From: Halosimplex carlsbadense 2-9-1
GTDB lineage: Archaea > Halobacteriota > Halobacteria > Halobacteriales > Haloarculaceae
Reading direction: 5' to 3'
NCBI RefSeq assembly: GCF_000337455.1
Contig: NZ_AOIU01000009.1
Span: forward strand, 103,060-167,059
Length of the DNA stretch: 64,000 bases
In this document: positions 55,043-63,975 of the stretch, one piece after another
Numbering within the stretch: position 1 is the first letter of the stretch
How the letters are laid out: every line of letters begins with the position of its first letter
The notes under the pieces: model-generated
Database searches by the model: none
Seen by the model: only the letters and a program-made list of their open reading frames with translations
Told to the model about the DNA's origin: nothing
Translations under genes and position numbers: made by a program

Positions 55043-56697
55043 CCGACCCAGCGACGGGCACAGGGACCGGCCGCGACGTGGCCGCGACCCACGACGACCC
55101 GGCGGCGGCCGTCCGGGGCGACCGGCTGGTGTCGGTGCGGGACCTGCGGACCTACTACGACGAGCGGACGCTGCTCTCGCGGTCGCCGCCGGTCAAGGCG
55201 GTCGACGGCGTCTCCTTCGACCTGTTCGAGGGGGAGACGCTCGGCCTCGTCGGCGAGTCGGGCTGTGGCAAGACGACGCTCGGCCGGACGCTCGTCGGTC
55301 TGGAGGACGCGACGGACGGGACCGTCGAAGTCGAGGGCCGGGACGTGACCGACGGCGGCGACGCCGAGTGGCAGCGCCGCGTCGGCATGGTGTTCCAGGA
55401 CCCCGACGAGAGCCTCAACGACCGCCAGACCGTCGGCCAGATCGTCCGCGAACCGCTGGAGGCCCAGGGCTGGCCGCGGCTCTCGGTGGCCGTCGAGGGC
55501 GTCCCCGAGGCGACGGTTTCGGGGTCCGGCCCGGTCGTCGGCGGTCGCGTCGAGCGCGGCGGCGGCGCGGCGTCGGACGCGGGGAGTCCGGCCGGCGAGT
55601 CCGACGCCGCAAGCGTCACCGGCGACCCCGACGACGGGCCGGACGTGACGGTCGACCTCGCTGGCGGCACCCACGAAGTGTCGGTCCGCGAGCGGCTCCC
55701 GCTGACGACCGACGAGGTGACGGTGTCGGTCGACCGCGGCGAGCGCCCGACGGTGTCGGTGCGGGTCGACAAATCCGTCGCCGAGTTGCGCCGCGACCGC
55801 GCCGAGGAACTGCTCGCTCGCGTCGGGCTCAGCGAGGAGCACGTCCGGCGGTACCCTCACCAGTTCTCCGGCGGCCAGCGCCAGCGGGTCGGCATCGCCC
55901 GCGCGCTCGCGCTCGAACCGGACTTCCTCGTCCTCGACGAACCGGTCTCGGCGCTGGACGTGAGCGTCCAGGCGCGGATCATCAACCTGCTGGAGGAGAT
56001 CCAGGCCGACCTCGGGCTGACGTACCTGTTTATCGCCCACGACCTCTCCGTCGTCCGGCACATCGCCGACCGGGTGGCGGTGATGTACCTCGGCAACGTG
56101 GTCGAACTCGGGGCGACCGAGGCGGTGTTCGCCGACCCGAGCCACCCCTACACGCTGTCGCTGCTGTCGGCGATCCCCGGCAGCGGCTCGCCGTGGGACG
56201 GCGAGCGGGTGACGCTGCGCGGGACGCCGCCGAGCCCGCGGGACCCGCCGTCGGGCTGTCCGTTCGCGACGCGCTGCCCGGCGAAGATCCGCTCCGACGA
56301 GTTCGACCTCCGCGAACCGACCTGGCGGGCGCTCGACGAACTCCGGGTCGTCTTCCGGACGCGCGCCCGGTCGGAGGACTCCGTCGTCGAACGGGCGCGG
56401 GCGCTGGCCGGCCTGCCCGTCGACGCCGAGGCGATCGACGACGCCGTGGCCGACCTCTTCGACGGCCGAGACCTCCCGTCGGCGGCGCAGGCGGCCGTCG
56501 ACGAGGCCGTCGACCTCGCGAAGTCCGGCGACGACCGCGCGGCCGCCGACCGGCTACGCGAAGCGTTCGGCTCGCGTTGCGACACGGAGGTGCCCGACGC
56601 GTACGCGACCGGCGACGGCGAGCGCGAGAGCCGGTGTCTCCGATGCGAGGACGGCTACCGCGGGGTCGCCGAGACCGTCGCCGACCGGGAGCGGTGA
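55039..56697 (+). CDS. Peptide ABC transporter ATP-binding protein (DppF-like) with large insertion
   Basis: A 552-residue ABC ATPase: Walker A GESGCGKT at residues 72-79, Q-loop MVFQDPDESLNDRQ (to about 130), signature FSGGQRQRVGIARAL (276-290), Walker B FLVLDEPVSALDV. Residues about 146-246, between the Q-loop and the signature, hold an insertion of roughly 100 residues; relatives have a short helical linker there. The insert starts Gly/Ser/Asp-rich and ends in beta-like stretches (HEVSVRERLPLTTDEVTVSV). The normal cysteine motif (CPFATRCPAKI) is followed by about 150 extra residues ending near RCLRCEDGY. The ABC core is intact, so it should be active. It is the last gene of the operon. Confidence 0.9.
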   Translation: MTDPATGTGTGRDVAATHDDPAAAVRGDRLVSVRDLRTYYDERTLLSRSPPVKAVDGVSFDLFEGETLGLVGESGCGKTTLGRTLVGLEDATDGTVEVEGRDVTDGGDAEWQRRVGMVFQDPDESLNDRQTVGQIVREPLEAQGWPRLSVAVEGVPEATVSGSGPVVGGRVERGGGAASDAGSPAGESDAASVTGDPDDGPDVTVDLAGGTHEVSVRERLPLTTDEVTVSVDRGERPTVSVRVDKSVAELRRDRAEELLARVGLSEEHVRRYPHQFSGGQRQRVGIARALALEPDFLVLDEPVSALDVSVQARIINLLEEIQADLGLTYLFIAHDLSVVRHIADRVAVMYLGNVVELGATEAVFADPSHPYTLSLLSAIPGSGSPWDGERVTLRGTPPSPRDPPSGCPFATRCPAKIRSDEFDLREPTWRALDELRVVFRTRARSEDSVVERARALAGLPVDAEAIDDAVADLFDGRDLPSAAQAAVDEAVDLAKSGDDRAAADRLREAFGSRCDTEVPDAYATGDGERESRCLRCEDGYRGVAETVADRER

Positions 56698-57057
56698 CCG
56701 CGGGTTCGCCGACGGCGGGCCCGCGGCCGTCACCGAGGTTCGACCCGGTCAGACCCGACCGATGCCCGTCTCCGGAGTGTTCCGGTGACCTATGTAGTCC
56801 CACGAGCCGTTCTTAGCGAGCTTCTTTTCACGTCGGTCGAGATACCTCGATGGCGTTGCGGGCTGTCAGGCATGCACCCCGGGCGGGCCGTCGCTTCCTC
56901 GGGCCGCTCGACCACCCTACGCCGGCGACCGTGGTCGCCGGCCGCGGCGTCCCCCACGCGTCCGGCGCCCGTCGACGGTCGGCCGCTCTCACTCCTCGGC
57001 CGACGCGTCGCCGGCTCCGATCCGACTATTGAGACCTACGTACCCGCTGGTAGCAGT
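56698..57057. other. Non-coding gap upstream of the phosphoesterase-polyphosphate kinase operon
   Basis: No credible gene is seen in these 360 bases. One open frame (112 codons from 56785) has Arg/Pro/Ser-rich composition with no fold or halophilic acidity. The region holds the ends of the transporter operon and the promoter of the next unit. Confidence 0.55.
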
Positions 57058-57065
57058 AATATAAA
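57058..57065 (+). promoter_or_regulatory. TATA box of the phosphoesterase-ppk1 operon
   Basis: AATATAAA is centred 36 nt before the ATG of the short leader ORF at 57098 and 68 nt before the GTG of the phosphoesterase. Transcription would start at about 57088, just ahead of the leader ORF. Confidence 0.65.
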
Positions 57066-57097
57066 CCGCCTACATAGTCGGTCGGAATCCTCTATTC

Positions 57098-57133
57098 ATG
57101 AGCTCCGACGGTTCCACGGGTGAGGCCCAGTGA
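57098..57133 (+). CDS. 11-residue leader ORF overlapping the phosphoesterase start
   Basis: ATG at 57098 opens MSSDGSTGEAQ and stops with TGA at 57131-57133, overlapping the GTG start of the phosphoesterase (GTGA). Given the TATA box, the ribosome would meet this ORF first on a short-leader mRNA and reach the GTG by re-initiation. It could be a regulatory leader peptide or simply a delivery ORF for a weak GTG start. The peptide itself has no recognisable role. Confidence 0.4.
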   Translation: MSSDGSTGEAQ

Positions 57134-57825
57134 CGGGTGACAGCGCGCTCGCCGAACTACGCGACAGCCACCACCGGATCGAGGCCGACCGGTGGGAGGA
57201 CATCTACGTCGTGGGCGACGTCCACGGCTGTCTGTCGGCGCTCGAACGGCTCGTCGACCGCATCGACCCCGACGACGACACCCTGCTCGTCGTCGTCGGT
57301 GACCTGATCCGGAAGGGACCGGACAGCCACGGGGTCGTCGAGTTCGTGCGCGAGCGCGACACCGTCGTCAGCGTTCGCGGCAACAACGAGGCGAAGATCG
57401 TCCGCGGCGACAAGGAGGTCCCCGGGCTGACCGGCGAGGATAGGGCCTACATCGAGTCGCTGCCCCACGCCATCTCCTGGGACGGCAACCTCGTCGTCCA
57501 CGGCGGGGTCGACCCGCGCAAGTCGCTGGGCGACCACGACCCCGCGGAACTGCTGACGATGCGTTCGCTGACTCCCGACGGCAGCTACGACCGGCCCTTC
57601 TGGTTCGAGGAGTACGCCGACAGCCCCCGCGTGTTCTTCGGTCACACCGTTCTGGCCGAGCCCTACGAGTCGGCCGGCGCTGTCGGCCTCGACACCGGCT
57701 GCGTCTACGGCGGCGAGCTGACCGCCTACCACGTCGGATCCGGCGAGTTCCTCACCGTCGAACCCGAGGAGACCTACCAGGAGCGGAGTTCGGACAGCAT
57801 CGTCACCCCGCGAATGCCCAACTGA
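57130..57825 (+). CDS. Metallophosphoesterase (PrpA/ApaH-like)
   Basis: A 231-residue calcineurin-like phosphoesterase: GDVHGCLSALERLVDRI, VGDLIRKGPDS, VRGNNEAKI and VVHGGVDP followed by FFGHTVLAEPY. This is the pattern of bis(5'-nucleosyl) tetraphosphatases and PP1/PrpA-like serine/threonine phosphatases, with Asn in RGNNE where many have RGNHE. The start is GTG 57130. Its stop shares a base with the ppk1 ATG (TGATG), so it is tightly linked to polyphosphate synthesis and may act on polyphosphate or nucleotide polyphosphates. Confidence 0.82.
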   Translation: MTGDSALAELRDSHHRIEADRWEDIYVVGDVHGCLSALERLVDRIDPDDDTLLVVVGDLIRKGPDSHGVVEFVRERDTVVSVRGNNEAKIVRGDKEVPGLTGEDRAYIESLPHAISWDGNLVVHGGVDPRKSLGDHDPAELLTMRSLTPDGSYDRPFWFEEYADSPRVFFGHTVLAEPYESAGAVGLDTGCVYGGELTAYHVGSGEFLTVEPEETYQERSSDSIVTPRMPN

Positions 57826-60551
57826 TGCCGACGGACAACTCAGACGCCGACGCCGCCGACGGCGGCGCGACCACGACCGAGGAGGCGACCGCCACCGACG
57901 CGGGCGGCCAGGAACGCACTGCCGACGCGAACGACGAAGCGACGACGCCGGACGTGACTGCCGACGGTGACGCCCGGACGGTCGTCGTCCCGGAGGCGGC
58001 CGGGGCCGAGACCGTCGACGCCGAGGCGGGCTTCGACCGCTCGGACCCAGCCTTCTACCTCAACCGCGAGCTGAGCGAGCTGGCCTACCAGCGCCGGGTC
58101 CTCCACGAGGCCATCGACGAGCGCAACCCCCTGCTCGAACGAGTGCGCTTCCTGTCGATTTTCACCCGCAACATGGACGAGTTCTTCATGAAGCGGGTCG
58201 GCGGGCTCAAACAGCAGATCGAGGCGGGCGTCACCGAGCGGACGGTCGACGGCCGCACGCCCGCCGAGCAGTGGGAGGCGGTGCTCGACGCCGCCCGGCC
58301 GATGTTCGCCCGCCAGACCGACTGTTACGAGTCGGTCGTCCGGCCGGCGCTGGCCGACGCTGGCATCCACGTCCTCGATTACGACGACCTCTCGGCCGAC
58401 GAGCGCGCGGCGATGCGCGACTACTTCGAGCGGTCCGTGCTGCCGACGCTGACGCCGCTCGCCTTCGACCCCGCCCACCCGTTTCCGTTCATCTCGAACC
58501 TGAGCCTCTCGCTGGCGGTGATCACCCGCGAGACCGACGGCGACGGGACGACCTTCACGCGAGTGAAGATCCCCCAGAACCTCCCTCGGCTCGTCGAGGT
58601 GGTCGACGGCGAGCGCTACGTCCCCATCGAGGACGTGATCCGCGCGAACCTCGACCTGCTGTTCCCGAACGTCGAGGTGGTCGAGGCGTCGCTCTTTCGG
58701 TTGACCCGCAACGCCGAGGTCCGGCGCGACGAGGAGGTCGCCGAGGACCTCATCGACATGATCGAGGAGGTGCTCGAACAGCGCCGGTTCGCCACGGTCG
58801 TCCGCCTCGAAGTCGAGGCCGGGATGTCCGAGCGGGCCCGCACCACCCTGGTCGAGCAGCTCGACCTCGACGAGCGGGAGGTGTTCGAGCAGCCGGGCCC
58901 GCTCGACTACCGGGAGTTCACGCGCCTGCTCGACCTCGACCGACCGGAGCTGAAGCTGCCGGAGTGGACGCCCCAGCCCCATCCGCGACTCCAGCGCGAG
59001 CGCACGCCGCTCGGCGAGGCCGGCGACGAGACGGACATCTTCTCGCGCATCCGCGAAGACGACATCCTCCTGCACCACCCCTACCACTCCTTTACCGACA
59101 CGGTCCAGCGCTTCCTCGCCGAGGCCGCCGCCGACCCGGACGTGCTCGCGATCAAGGCGGCCATCTACCGGACCGCCAGCGACTCGCAGGTGATCCAGTC
59201 GCTCATCGACGCCGCCGACAACGGCAAGCAGGTCGCGGTGATGGTCGAGCTGAAAGCCCGCTTCGACGAGCAGAACAACCTCGAGTGGGTCCGCCGGCTG
59301 GAGGAGAACGGCATCCACGTCGCCTACGGCACCGTCGGCCTGAAGACCCACACCAAGACCGCCCTCGTCGTCCGGGAGGAAGACGACGGCGTCGAGTTGT
59401 ACAGCCACGTCTCGACCGGGAACTACCACTCCGAGACGGCCAAGGGCTACGTCGACCTCGGGCTGCTCACCGCCGACCGCGACATCGGGCAGGACCTGGT
59501 GAAGGTGTTCAACTTCTTCACCGGGCCGTCGCTGGACGAGCAGTTCCGCAAGCTGCTGATCGCCCCGGTCACGATGCGCGACCGGCTGACGGAGTACGTC
59601 CGCCGGGAGGCCGACCACGCTCGCGAGGACCGCGAGGCGCGCATCGTCGCGAAGGTCAACGCCCTGGAGGACCCGGATCTGGTGGCCGAACTGTACGAGG
59701 CCGGGATGGCCGGCGTCGACGTCGACCTGATCGTCCGGGACATCTGTCGGCTCCGGCCTGGGATCGAGGGGGTCAGCGAGAACGTCGACGTCTACAGCGT
59801 CGTCGGCCGCTTCCTCGAACACTCGCGGATCTACTACTTCGAGAACGGGGCGCGCGACCCGGACCTGCCCGCCGACGCGCCGGGCGGCCATCCCGAGTAC
59901 TACATCGGGTCGGCCGACTGGATGACGCGCAACCTCGACAGCCGGGTCGAGGCCGTCGCGCCCGTCGAGGACCCCGACATCCGCGAGCAACTGCGGTTCG
60001 TCCTCGAACTCGTGCTGTCCGACAACCGCAAGCGCTGGGAGATGAACGCCGACGGCACCTACGAACAGCGCCAGCCCGACCCCGGCGAACCCGAGATCAG
60101 TACCCAGGAAGTCCTCATGGACCAGGCCCGCCGGGCCGCGACCGACGACGACGTGGACCGCGGGATCCCCGCCGACGCCTTCGACGAGACCGATCTCCTC
60201 GTCGACGCGGTCGGCCGCGATTCCGGCCGGCCGGCGGAGGACGACGCGAGTGCAGAGACCGGCGACAGCGACGACGACGGCCTCGACGCCGGCGGCTCGG
60301 CGAACGAAGCGACAGATTCGCCGGAGGCGCCGGTCGACGGCGACGGGCCGACGACCGTCGTCGAGCCAGACGGGTCGGGGTCGGCGGTCGCGGCGAACGG
60401 CGACCTCCCGGCCGCGCTCTCGGAGAACCCCGACGCCTGGTACCGCCCGGACAGCGACCACTACGCCTTCGCCGTCCGGACGCCCGACGAGACCGTCTAC
60501 CGGAAGACCGCCGAGGGCGCCGCCAGCGCGGTCGAACGGTATCGCGACTGA
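57825..60551 (+). CDS. ppk1: Polyphosphate kinase 1
   Basis: A 908-residue PPK1, which reversibly makes polyphosphate from ATP. The four-domain core begins near residue 75 (DPAFYLNRELSELAYQRRVL) and includes FTRNMDEFFMKRVGGL, the N-lobe LTPLAFDPAHPFPFISNLSL, and the autophosphorylated His region SHVSTGNYHSET (H528). The usual PPK1 is about 690-720 residues; this one has an acidic N-terminal tail of about 70 residues and about 140 extra C-terminal residues of acidic linker ending in a small domain (NPDAWYRPDSDHYAFAVRTP). The pst operon lies 10 kb away, so phosphate uptake and storage genes share this region. Confidence 0.94.
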   Translation: MPTDNSDADAADGGATTTEEATATDAGGQERTADANDEATTPDVTADGDARTVVVPEAAGAETVDAEAGFDRSDPAFYLNRELSELAYQRRVLHEAIDERNPLLERVRFLSIFTRNMDEFFMKRVGGLKQQIEAGVTERTVDGRTPAEQWEAVLDAARPMFARQTDCYESVVRPALADAGIHVLDYDDLSADERAAMRDYFERSVLPTLTPLAFDPAHPFPFISNLSLSLAVITRETDGDGTTFTRVKIPQNLPRLVEVVDGERYVPIEDVIRANLDLLFPNVEVVEASLFRLTRNAEVRRDEEVAEDLIDMIEEVLEQRRFATVVRLEVEAGMSERARTTLVEQLDLDEREVFEQPGPLDYREFTRLLDLDRPELKLPEWTPQPHPRLQRERTPLGEAGDETDIFSRIREDDILLHHPYHSFTDTVQRFLAEAAADPDVLAIKAAIYRTASDSQVIQSLIDAADNGKQVAVMVELKARFDEQNNLEWVRRLEENGIHVAYGTVGLKTHTKTALVVREEDDGVELYSHVSTGNYHSETAKGYVDLGLLTADRDIGQDLVKVFNFFTGPSLDEQFRKLLIAPVTMRDRLTEYVRREADHAREDREARIVAKVNALEDPDLVAELYEAGMAGVDVDLIVRDICRLRPGIEGVSENVDVYSVVGRFLEHSRIYYFENGARDPDLPADAPGGHPEYYIGSADWMTRNLDSRVEAVAPVEDPDIREQLRFVLELVLSDNRKRWEMNADGTYEQRQPDPGEPEISTQEVLMDQARRAATDDDVDRGIPADAFDETDLLVDAVGRDSGRPAEDDASAETGDSDDDGLDAGGSANEATDSPEAPVDGDGPTTVVEPDGSGSAVAANGDLPAALSENPDAWYRPDSDHYAFAVRTPDETVYRKTAEGAASAVERYRD

Positions 60552-60702
60552 CGCCCCGAGCGACGGGACGCTCGACCGCGCCCCGACCCGACCCCGACGG
60601 CGCGCCGCCTGTCCGGTGACTATATAGATTACTGTGAAATAACGTACCGATCGCAGGAAATTATTAGATGTCGGCGGTCGAGTCGTCGCGTGACGCCCAC
60701 CC

Positions 60703-61257
60703 ATGCCCACCGCAAGCTCCCCCGCGCGTTCGGTCGCACTGTTCGTCCGCTCGCTGTCGCCCACGGAGACGCCCGCACCCCGCCACGCCGACCGGGTCAG
60801 AGCCCTCGAAGCCGCCGACCGGGTCGACGAGGCCTCCGTCACCGTCTGGGGCTCGGAGATCGAACTCTCGACGCGCGCCCGGCGAACGCCGACCGGCAAG
60901 TGCGTCCTCGACCGGGTCGCGGACTTCCGGGCGTGGGCCGACGAGCGCGGCGTCTCGATGGGCCCGTTCTTCGAGACCCGGGAGGTCTCCTCGTCGCTGA
61001 CCGGGGAGGAGTACACCGCCCTCCGGCTGCCGGTCACCTGTCTCGCCGAGTACGACGGCGACGAGTTGGTCCACGTCGCCCCCTACAGCACCGGCGAGGC
61101 CATCTGCTCGGTCGCCGACCGACTGCGCCGGCTCGACGAGGACGCCGGTGTCGACGATGACCGCGGCGACGGGGCCGCGGTCGTCGAGCGTCCGGCGGAC
61201 GGGCCGACCGTCGAGTCGGCCGCGGACGCTACCGTCCCGACCGTTCGGACGCCGTGA
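60703..61257 (+). CDS. Haloarchaeal HTH-like protein, function unknown
   Basis: A 184-residue protein of a family common in haloarchaea and often labelled HTH domain-containing. The segments VALFVRSLSPTETPAPR, VLDRVADFRAWADERGVSM, FFETREVSSSLTGEEYTALRLP and LAEYDGDELVHVAPYSTGE are the familiar layout as I recall it. No clear recognition helix can be pointed out. The C-terminal 50 residues are acidic and low complexity. AAATTATTAG at 60658-60667 is a TATA candidate 36-45 nt upstream. Confidence 0.65.
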   Translation: MPTASSPARSVALFVRSLSPTETPAPRHADRVRALEAADRVDEASVTVWGSEIELSTRARRTPTGKCVLDRVADFRAWADERGVSMGPFFETREVSSSLTGEEYTALRLPVTCLAEYDGDELVHVAPYSTGEAICSVADRLRRLDEDAGVDDDRGDGAAVVERPADGPTVESAADATVPTVRTP

Positions 61258-61432
61258 CGCGGTCGCGGTCGGCCGCTCCCGCGGGCCGAAACCCTTCGGC
61301 GTAGTCGGCGACGAACGCCGCCACGTCCCGCGGTGGCCGGCCCAGTAGCCGCTCCACGTCGTCGGAGACCCGGCCCGCGAGCCCCAGTCGCGCCGTCGTG
61401 TAGATACGGACCATCCGGCCGAGGAAGGGCAG
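61229..61432 (-). pseudogene. 3' remnant of an NmrA-like/SDR oxidoreductase gene
   Basis: The minus-strand reading frame ending at 61229 contains FLGRMVRIYTTARLGLAG, then SDDVERLLGRPPRDVAAFVADY, which is the C-terminal signature of NmrA-like NAD(P)-binding proteins (GRPP followed by FV/A-D-A). The upstream 250 or so codons, including the GxxGxxG nucleotide-binding start, are missing: immediately upstream is the promoter and start of the histidine kinase on the other strand. The remnant overlaps the end of the 60703 gene by 29 bases. Confidence 0.6.
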
Positions 61433-61488
61433 TGGCTCCCCGGACCGTCCCCGAGATAACAGATGTACAACCACTTTCGACCCGCGGA

Positions 61489-61495
61489 CTTATTA
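61489..61495 (+). promoter_or_regulatory. TATA-like element for the receiver-PAS kinase
   Basis: CTTATTA lies 39-45 nt before the chosen GTG at 61534 and 21-27 nt before an alternative in-frame GTG at 61516, which would give a leaderless mRNA. Confidence 0.45.
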
Positions 61496-61533
61496 CGACT
61501 ATCGCCGTTAGATGGGTGTACAAGGGTTCTCTC

Positions 61534-63321
61534 GTGTTCGATTCGACCCGACCAATTCGCATTCTTCATTTCGGTGATAAACAGGGGTTCCTGTCGGTCG
61601 CCCGACCCCACCTCGAAGCGGCCGACGAACAGTTCACCGTGACCACCGCGACGACCTCCGAGGAGGGGCACGAACGACTCGCCGCCGAGGACTTCGACTG
61701 CGTCGTGTCCGACTACGAGATGCCAGACGGGACCGGTCTCGAAGCGTTGCAGACCGTCCGCGCGGATCATCCGGAGCTCCCGTTCGTCCTGTTCTCGGGT
61801 GAAGCCAGCGATGAAGTGGCCAGTCGGGCCGTCTCGATGGGCGTGACCGAGTACGTTCGAACAGAGGGCGGGAACGAACAGTACCCGCTCCTCGCGAACC
61901 GCATCACCAACGCGGTGGCCAGCTACCGCGCACGACAACAGGTGACCTGGCAACGGACCGTCCTGGAGAACATGCAGGAGGGGGTCTACGTCCTCGACCG
62001 CGACTACCGGATTCGGTTCGTCAACTTCCGGGTGGCGTCGTACGAACCGGGGCCTGAAGGGCAGTGGGTGGGAAACACGCTCTCTCACCTCTCCGAAACG
62101 GGCGTGCTCTCGGAGCCCGAAGTCGAACGGATACGGGACGGCGTCGACCGGGTGCTCGCCGGGGAGGCCGACGACGTACAGTTGCGGATCCGCCCTTCCG
62201 TTCCGGAGCCGGGCCGGACGCTCGAACTCCGGTTCACCCGAACCGAACGATCGACCGGGGAGGCGTTCGCGCTCGGCACCACGCGTGATATCACCGACCG
62301 GGAGGCACGGCAGACCGAGCTGCGCTCGGTTCGGGCGCAGTACGAGACGCTCGTGGATCACCTGCCCGAGATAGGGGTGTTCCTGTTCGACGAGGACCTC
62401 GGATACACGCTGGCCGGCGGCGGTGAGCTGTCGGAAGTCGGTCTCTCGGCGGGCGATTTCGCGGGTCAGACACCGTTCGATCTGTTCCCCGGAGATATCG
62501 CGTCGGAACTCGCCGAGTACTACCGAGCGGCTCTCGAAGGCACGGAACACACCTTCGAGCAGCGCTTCCAGGGCAAACACTACCGGATCAAGACGCTGCC
62601 GGTGCGGGACGACGACGGTGAGATCATCACGGGGTTGGCGGTGTCGCAAGACGTCACCGAGCAAAAGCGGACCGAGCAGGAGCTACAGCGGCAAAACGAA
62701 CAGCTCGAGACGTTCGCACAGGTCGTCAGCCACGACCTTCGGAACCCGCTGACTGTCGCGTCCGGACGGCTGGAACTGGTTCGACGGGACGACGACGGGG
62801 AGCACTTCGACACGATCGAACGGGCACTCACGCGGTGTGAAGACCTGATCGAGGACCTGCTGATGCTCGCCAAGTCCGGCGAGGAACTCGGGGCGTTCGA
62901 CACCGTCGACCTCGCGACAGCGACCGGACAGTGCTGGCGAACCGTCGATGCGGGGGAAGCGCGGCTCGTCGTCGAGTCGAACCTGCAGTTTCGGGCCGAC
63001 CCGAGCCGGTTCCAGCAACTCCTGGGGAATCTCCTCCCGAACGCTATCGAACACGGCGGCGCCGACGTGACGGTCCGGATCGGCGCCCTCGACGACGGAT
63101 TCTACGTCGAAGACGACGGCCCGGGCTTCGACGATGCCGACACGGCGTCGCTGTTCGAGATGGGCTACTCGACGGCTGACGGCGGGACCGGCTACGGCTT
63201 GGCGATCGTCGACAGAATCGTCGACGCCCACGGGTGGACGATCTCCCCGACGGAAAGCGCCGCGGGGGGCGCTCGCCTCGAAATCCGTGGCGTCTCCGTG
63301 GCCGAAGAGCGACCCGACTGA
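61534..63321 (+). CDS. Hybrid histidine kinase: receiver, two PAS domains, HATPase
   Basis: A 595-residue soluble kinase. An N-terminal receiver domain (phosphoacceptor D60 in CVVSDYEMPDG; the acidic pocket is reduced to FGD) is followed by two PAS domains (about residues 145-265 and 275-380). The phosphoacceptor helix is VVSHDLRNPLTVASGRLEL, and the ATPase domain has LLPNAIEHGG, EDDGPGFDD and GTGYGLAIVDRIV. There is no membrane helix, so a cytoplasmic signal is sensed. The start is uncertain (GTG 61534 or 61516). The gene stands between remnants of two unrelated metabolic genes, which suggests it arrived by rearrangement. No partner regulator is adjacent. Confidence 0.85.
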   Translation: MFDSTRPIRILHFGDKQGFLSVARPHLEAADEQFTVTTATTSEEGHERLAAEDFDCVVSDYEMPDGTGLEALQTVRADHPELPFVLFSGEASDEVASRAVSMGVTEYVRTEGGNEQYPLLANRITNAVASYRARQQVTWQRTVLENMQEGVYVLDRDYRIRFVNFRVASYEPGPEGQWVGNTLSHLSETGVLSEPEVERIRDGVDRVLAGEADDVQLRIRPSVPEPGRTLELRFTRTERSTGEAFALGTTRDITDREARQTELRSVRAQYETLVDHLPEIGVFLFDEDLGYTLAGGGELSEVGLSAGDFAGQTPFDLFPGDIASELAEYYRAALEGTEHTFEQRFQGKHYRIKTLPVRDDDGEIITGLAVSQDVTEQKRTEQELQRQNEQLETFAQVVSHDLRNPLTVASGRLELVRRDDDGEHFDTIERALTRCEDLIEDLLMLAKSGEELGAFDTVDLATATGQCWRTVDAGEARLVVESNLQFRADPSRFQQLLGNLLPNAIEHGGADVTVRIGALDDGFYVEDDGPGFDDADTASLFEMGYSTADGGTGYGLAIVDRIVDAHGWTISPTESAAGGARLEIRGVSVAEERPD

Positions 63322-63609
63322 CCGGCAGCGTCGAACGAGCGCGACGGGACCACCGCTGTCACCGACCGCTCCGGTATCCACTCCACGACGGCCGGCGACC
63401 TCCCCGGCTGGCTGGCGGCGCTGAACCGCACGAACATCGGTGTGCAGGAGCAGGCCGTTCGGGCCGGCCTCGACAGCGACGAGACCGCGCTCCGGCGAGC
63501 GATCGAGTTCGATCCCCTCACCGCCGCGGCGCTCGACTTGGACGCGATCGACGCGATGGTCGACGGCCTGCTGGGCGCCAACGCCGAGTGCCTGCCCGAC
63601 CCGGAGTAA
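63322..63609 (+). pseudogene. 3' remnant of a GH4 family glycosidase gene
   Basis: Directly after the kinase stop, in the same frame, 95 codons read through to TAA at 63607. The product includes SGIHSTTAGDLPGWLAALNR, then TNIGVQEQAVRAGL and IEFDPLTAAALDLDAIDAMV, ending NAECLPDPE. This is the C-terminal end of family GH4 alpha-glucosidase/alpha-galactosidase proteins. The N-terminal 350 or so residues with the NAD-binding motif are absent, and no start codon or promoter precedes it. It is a decayed or truncated copy. Confidence 0.65.
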
Positions 63610-63943
63610 CGCGGGAGTTCACAGCTGTCTACGATCCGCCGAATTCTTGATGGAAACTCCGTCATTCGTCTTCCGACCCCCAGACCTGTCTATCCGATCT
63701 CACCTGTCACGAACTGCCCAGCGATACGCTCGAATATTGATATTCGTTGCTATCCCAGTAGCGCAGCCGCGTGGTCCGCACTGAAGGGATGGTCGGAGGC
63801 GGGCCCCTAGATAGCGGTCGACGCGAGGGCGTTCCAGGGCGCGTCCTGATACTCCCCCAGGTTTCGGGCAGCGGGATACGCCTGGTACGACACTCACGTG
63901 TACCATCACGATAATCATCGGCCATACTTGTAGTCGGGAAAAC
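63610..63943. other. Intergenic region before the window-edge gene
   Basis: About 330 bases with lower GC than the surroundings and no credible gene. Frames of 80-115 codons exist on both strands but have mixed, non-halophilic composition. The region may hold further decayed sequence next to the GH4 remnant. Confidence 0.5.
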
Positions 63944-63952
63944 AAATATATG
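63944..63952 (+). promoter_or_regulatory. TATA box of the last, truncated gene
   Basis: AAATATATG is centred 28 nt before the ATG at 63976, the classic spacing for a leaderless haloarchaeal transcript. Confidence 0.55.
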
Positions 63953-63975
63953 CAATCGGTAAGTTTGTCGGTGCC

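Noticed and set aside
56785..57123. A 112-codon plus-strand frame upstream of the phosphoesterase
   Set aside because: Arg/Ser/Pro-rich, not acidic, no motif; it overlaps the TATA box and leader ORF of the next operon.
57840..61037. A 1065-codon open frame on the minus strand across the polyphosphate kinase gene
   Set aside because: It is antisense to ppk1, which has full PPK1 motifs. Long antisense frames arise from the high-GC codon bias and this one has no recognisable domain.
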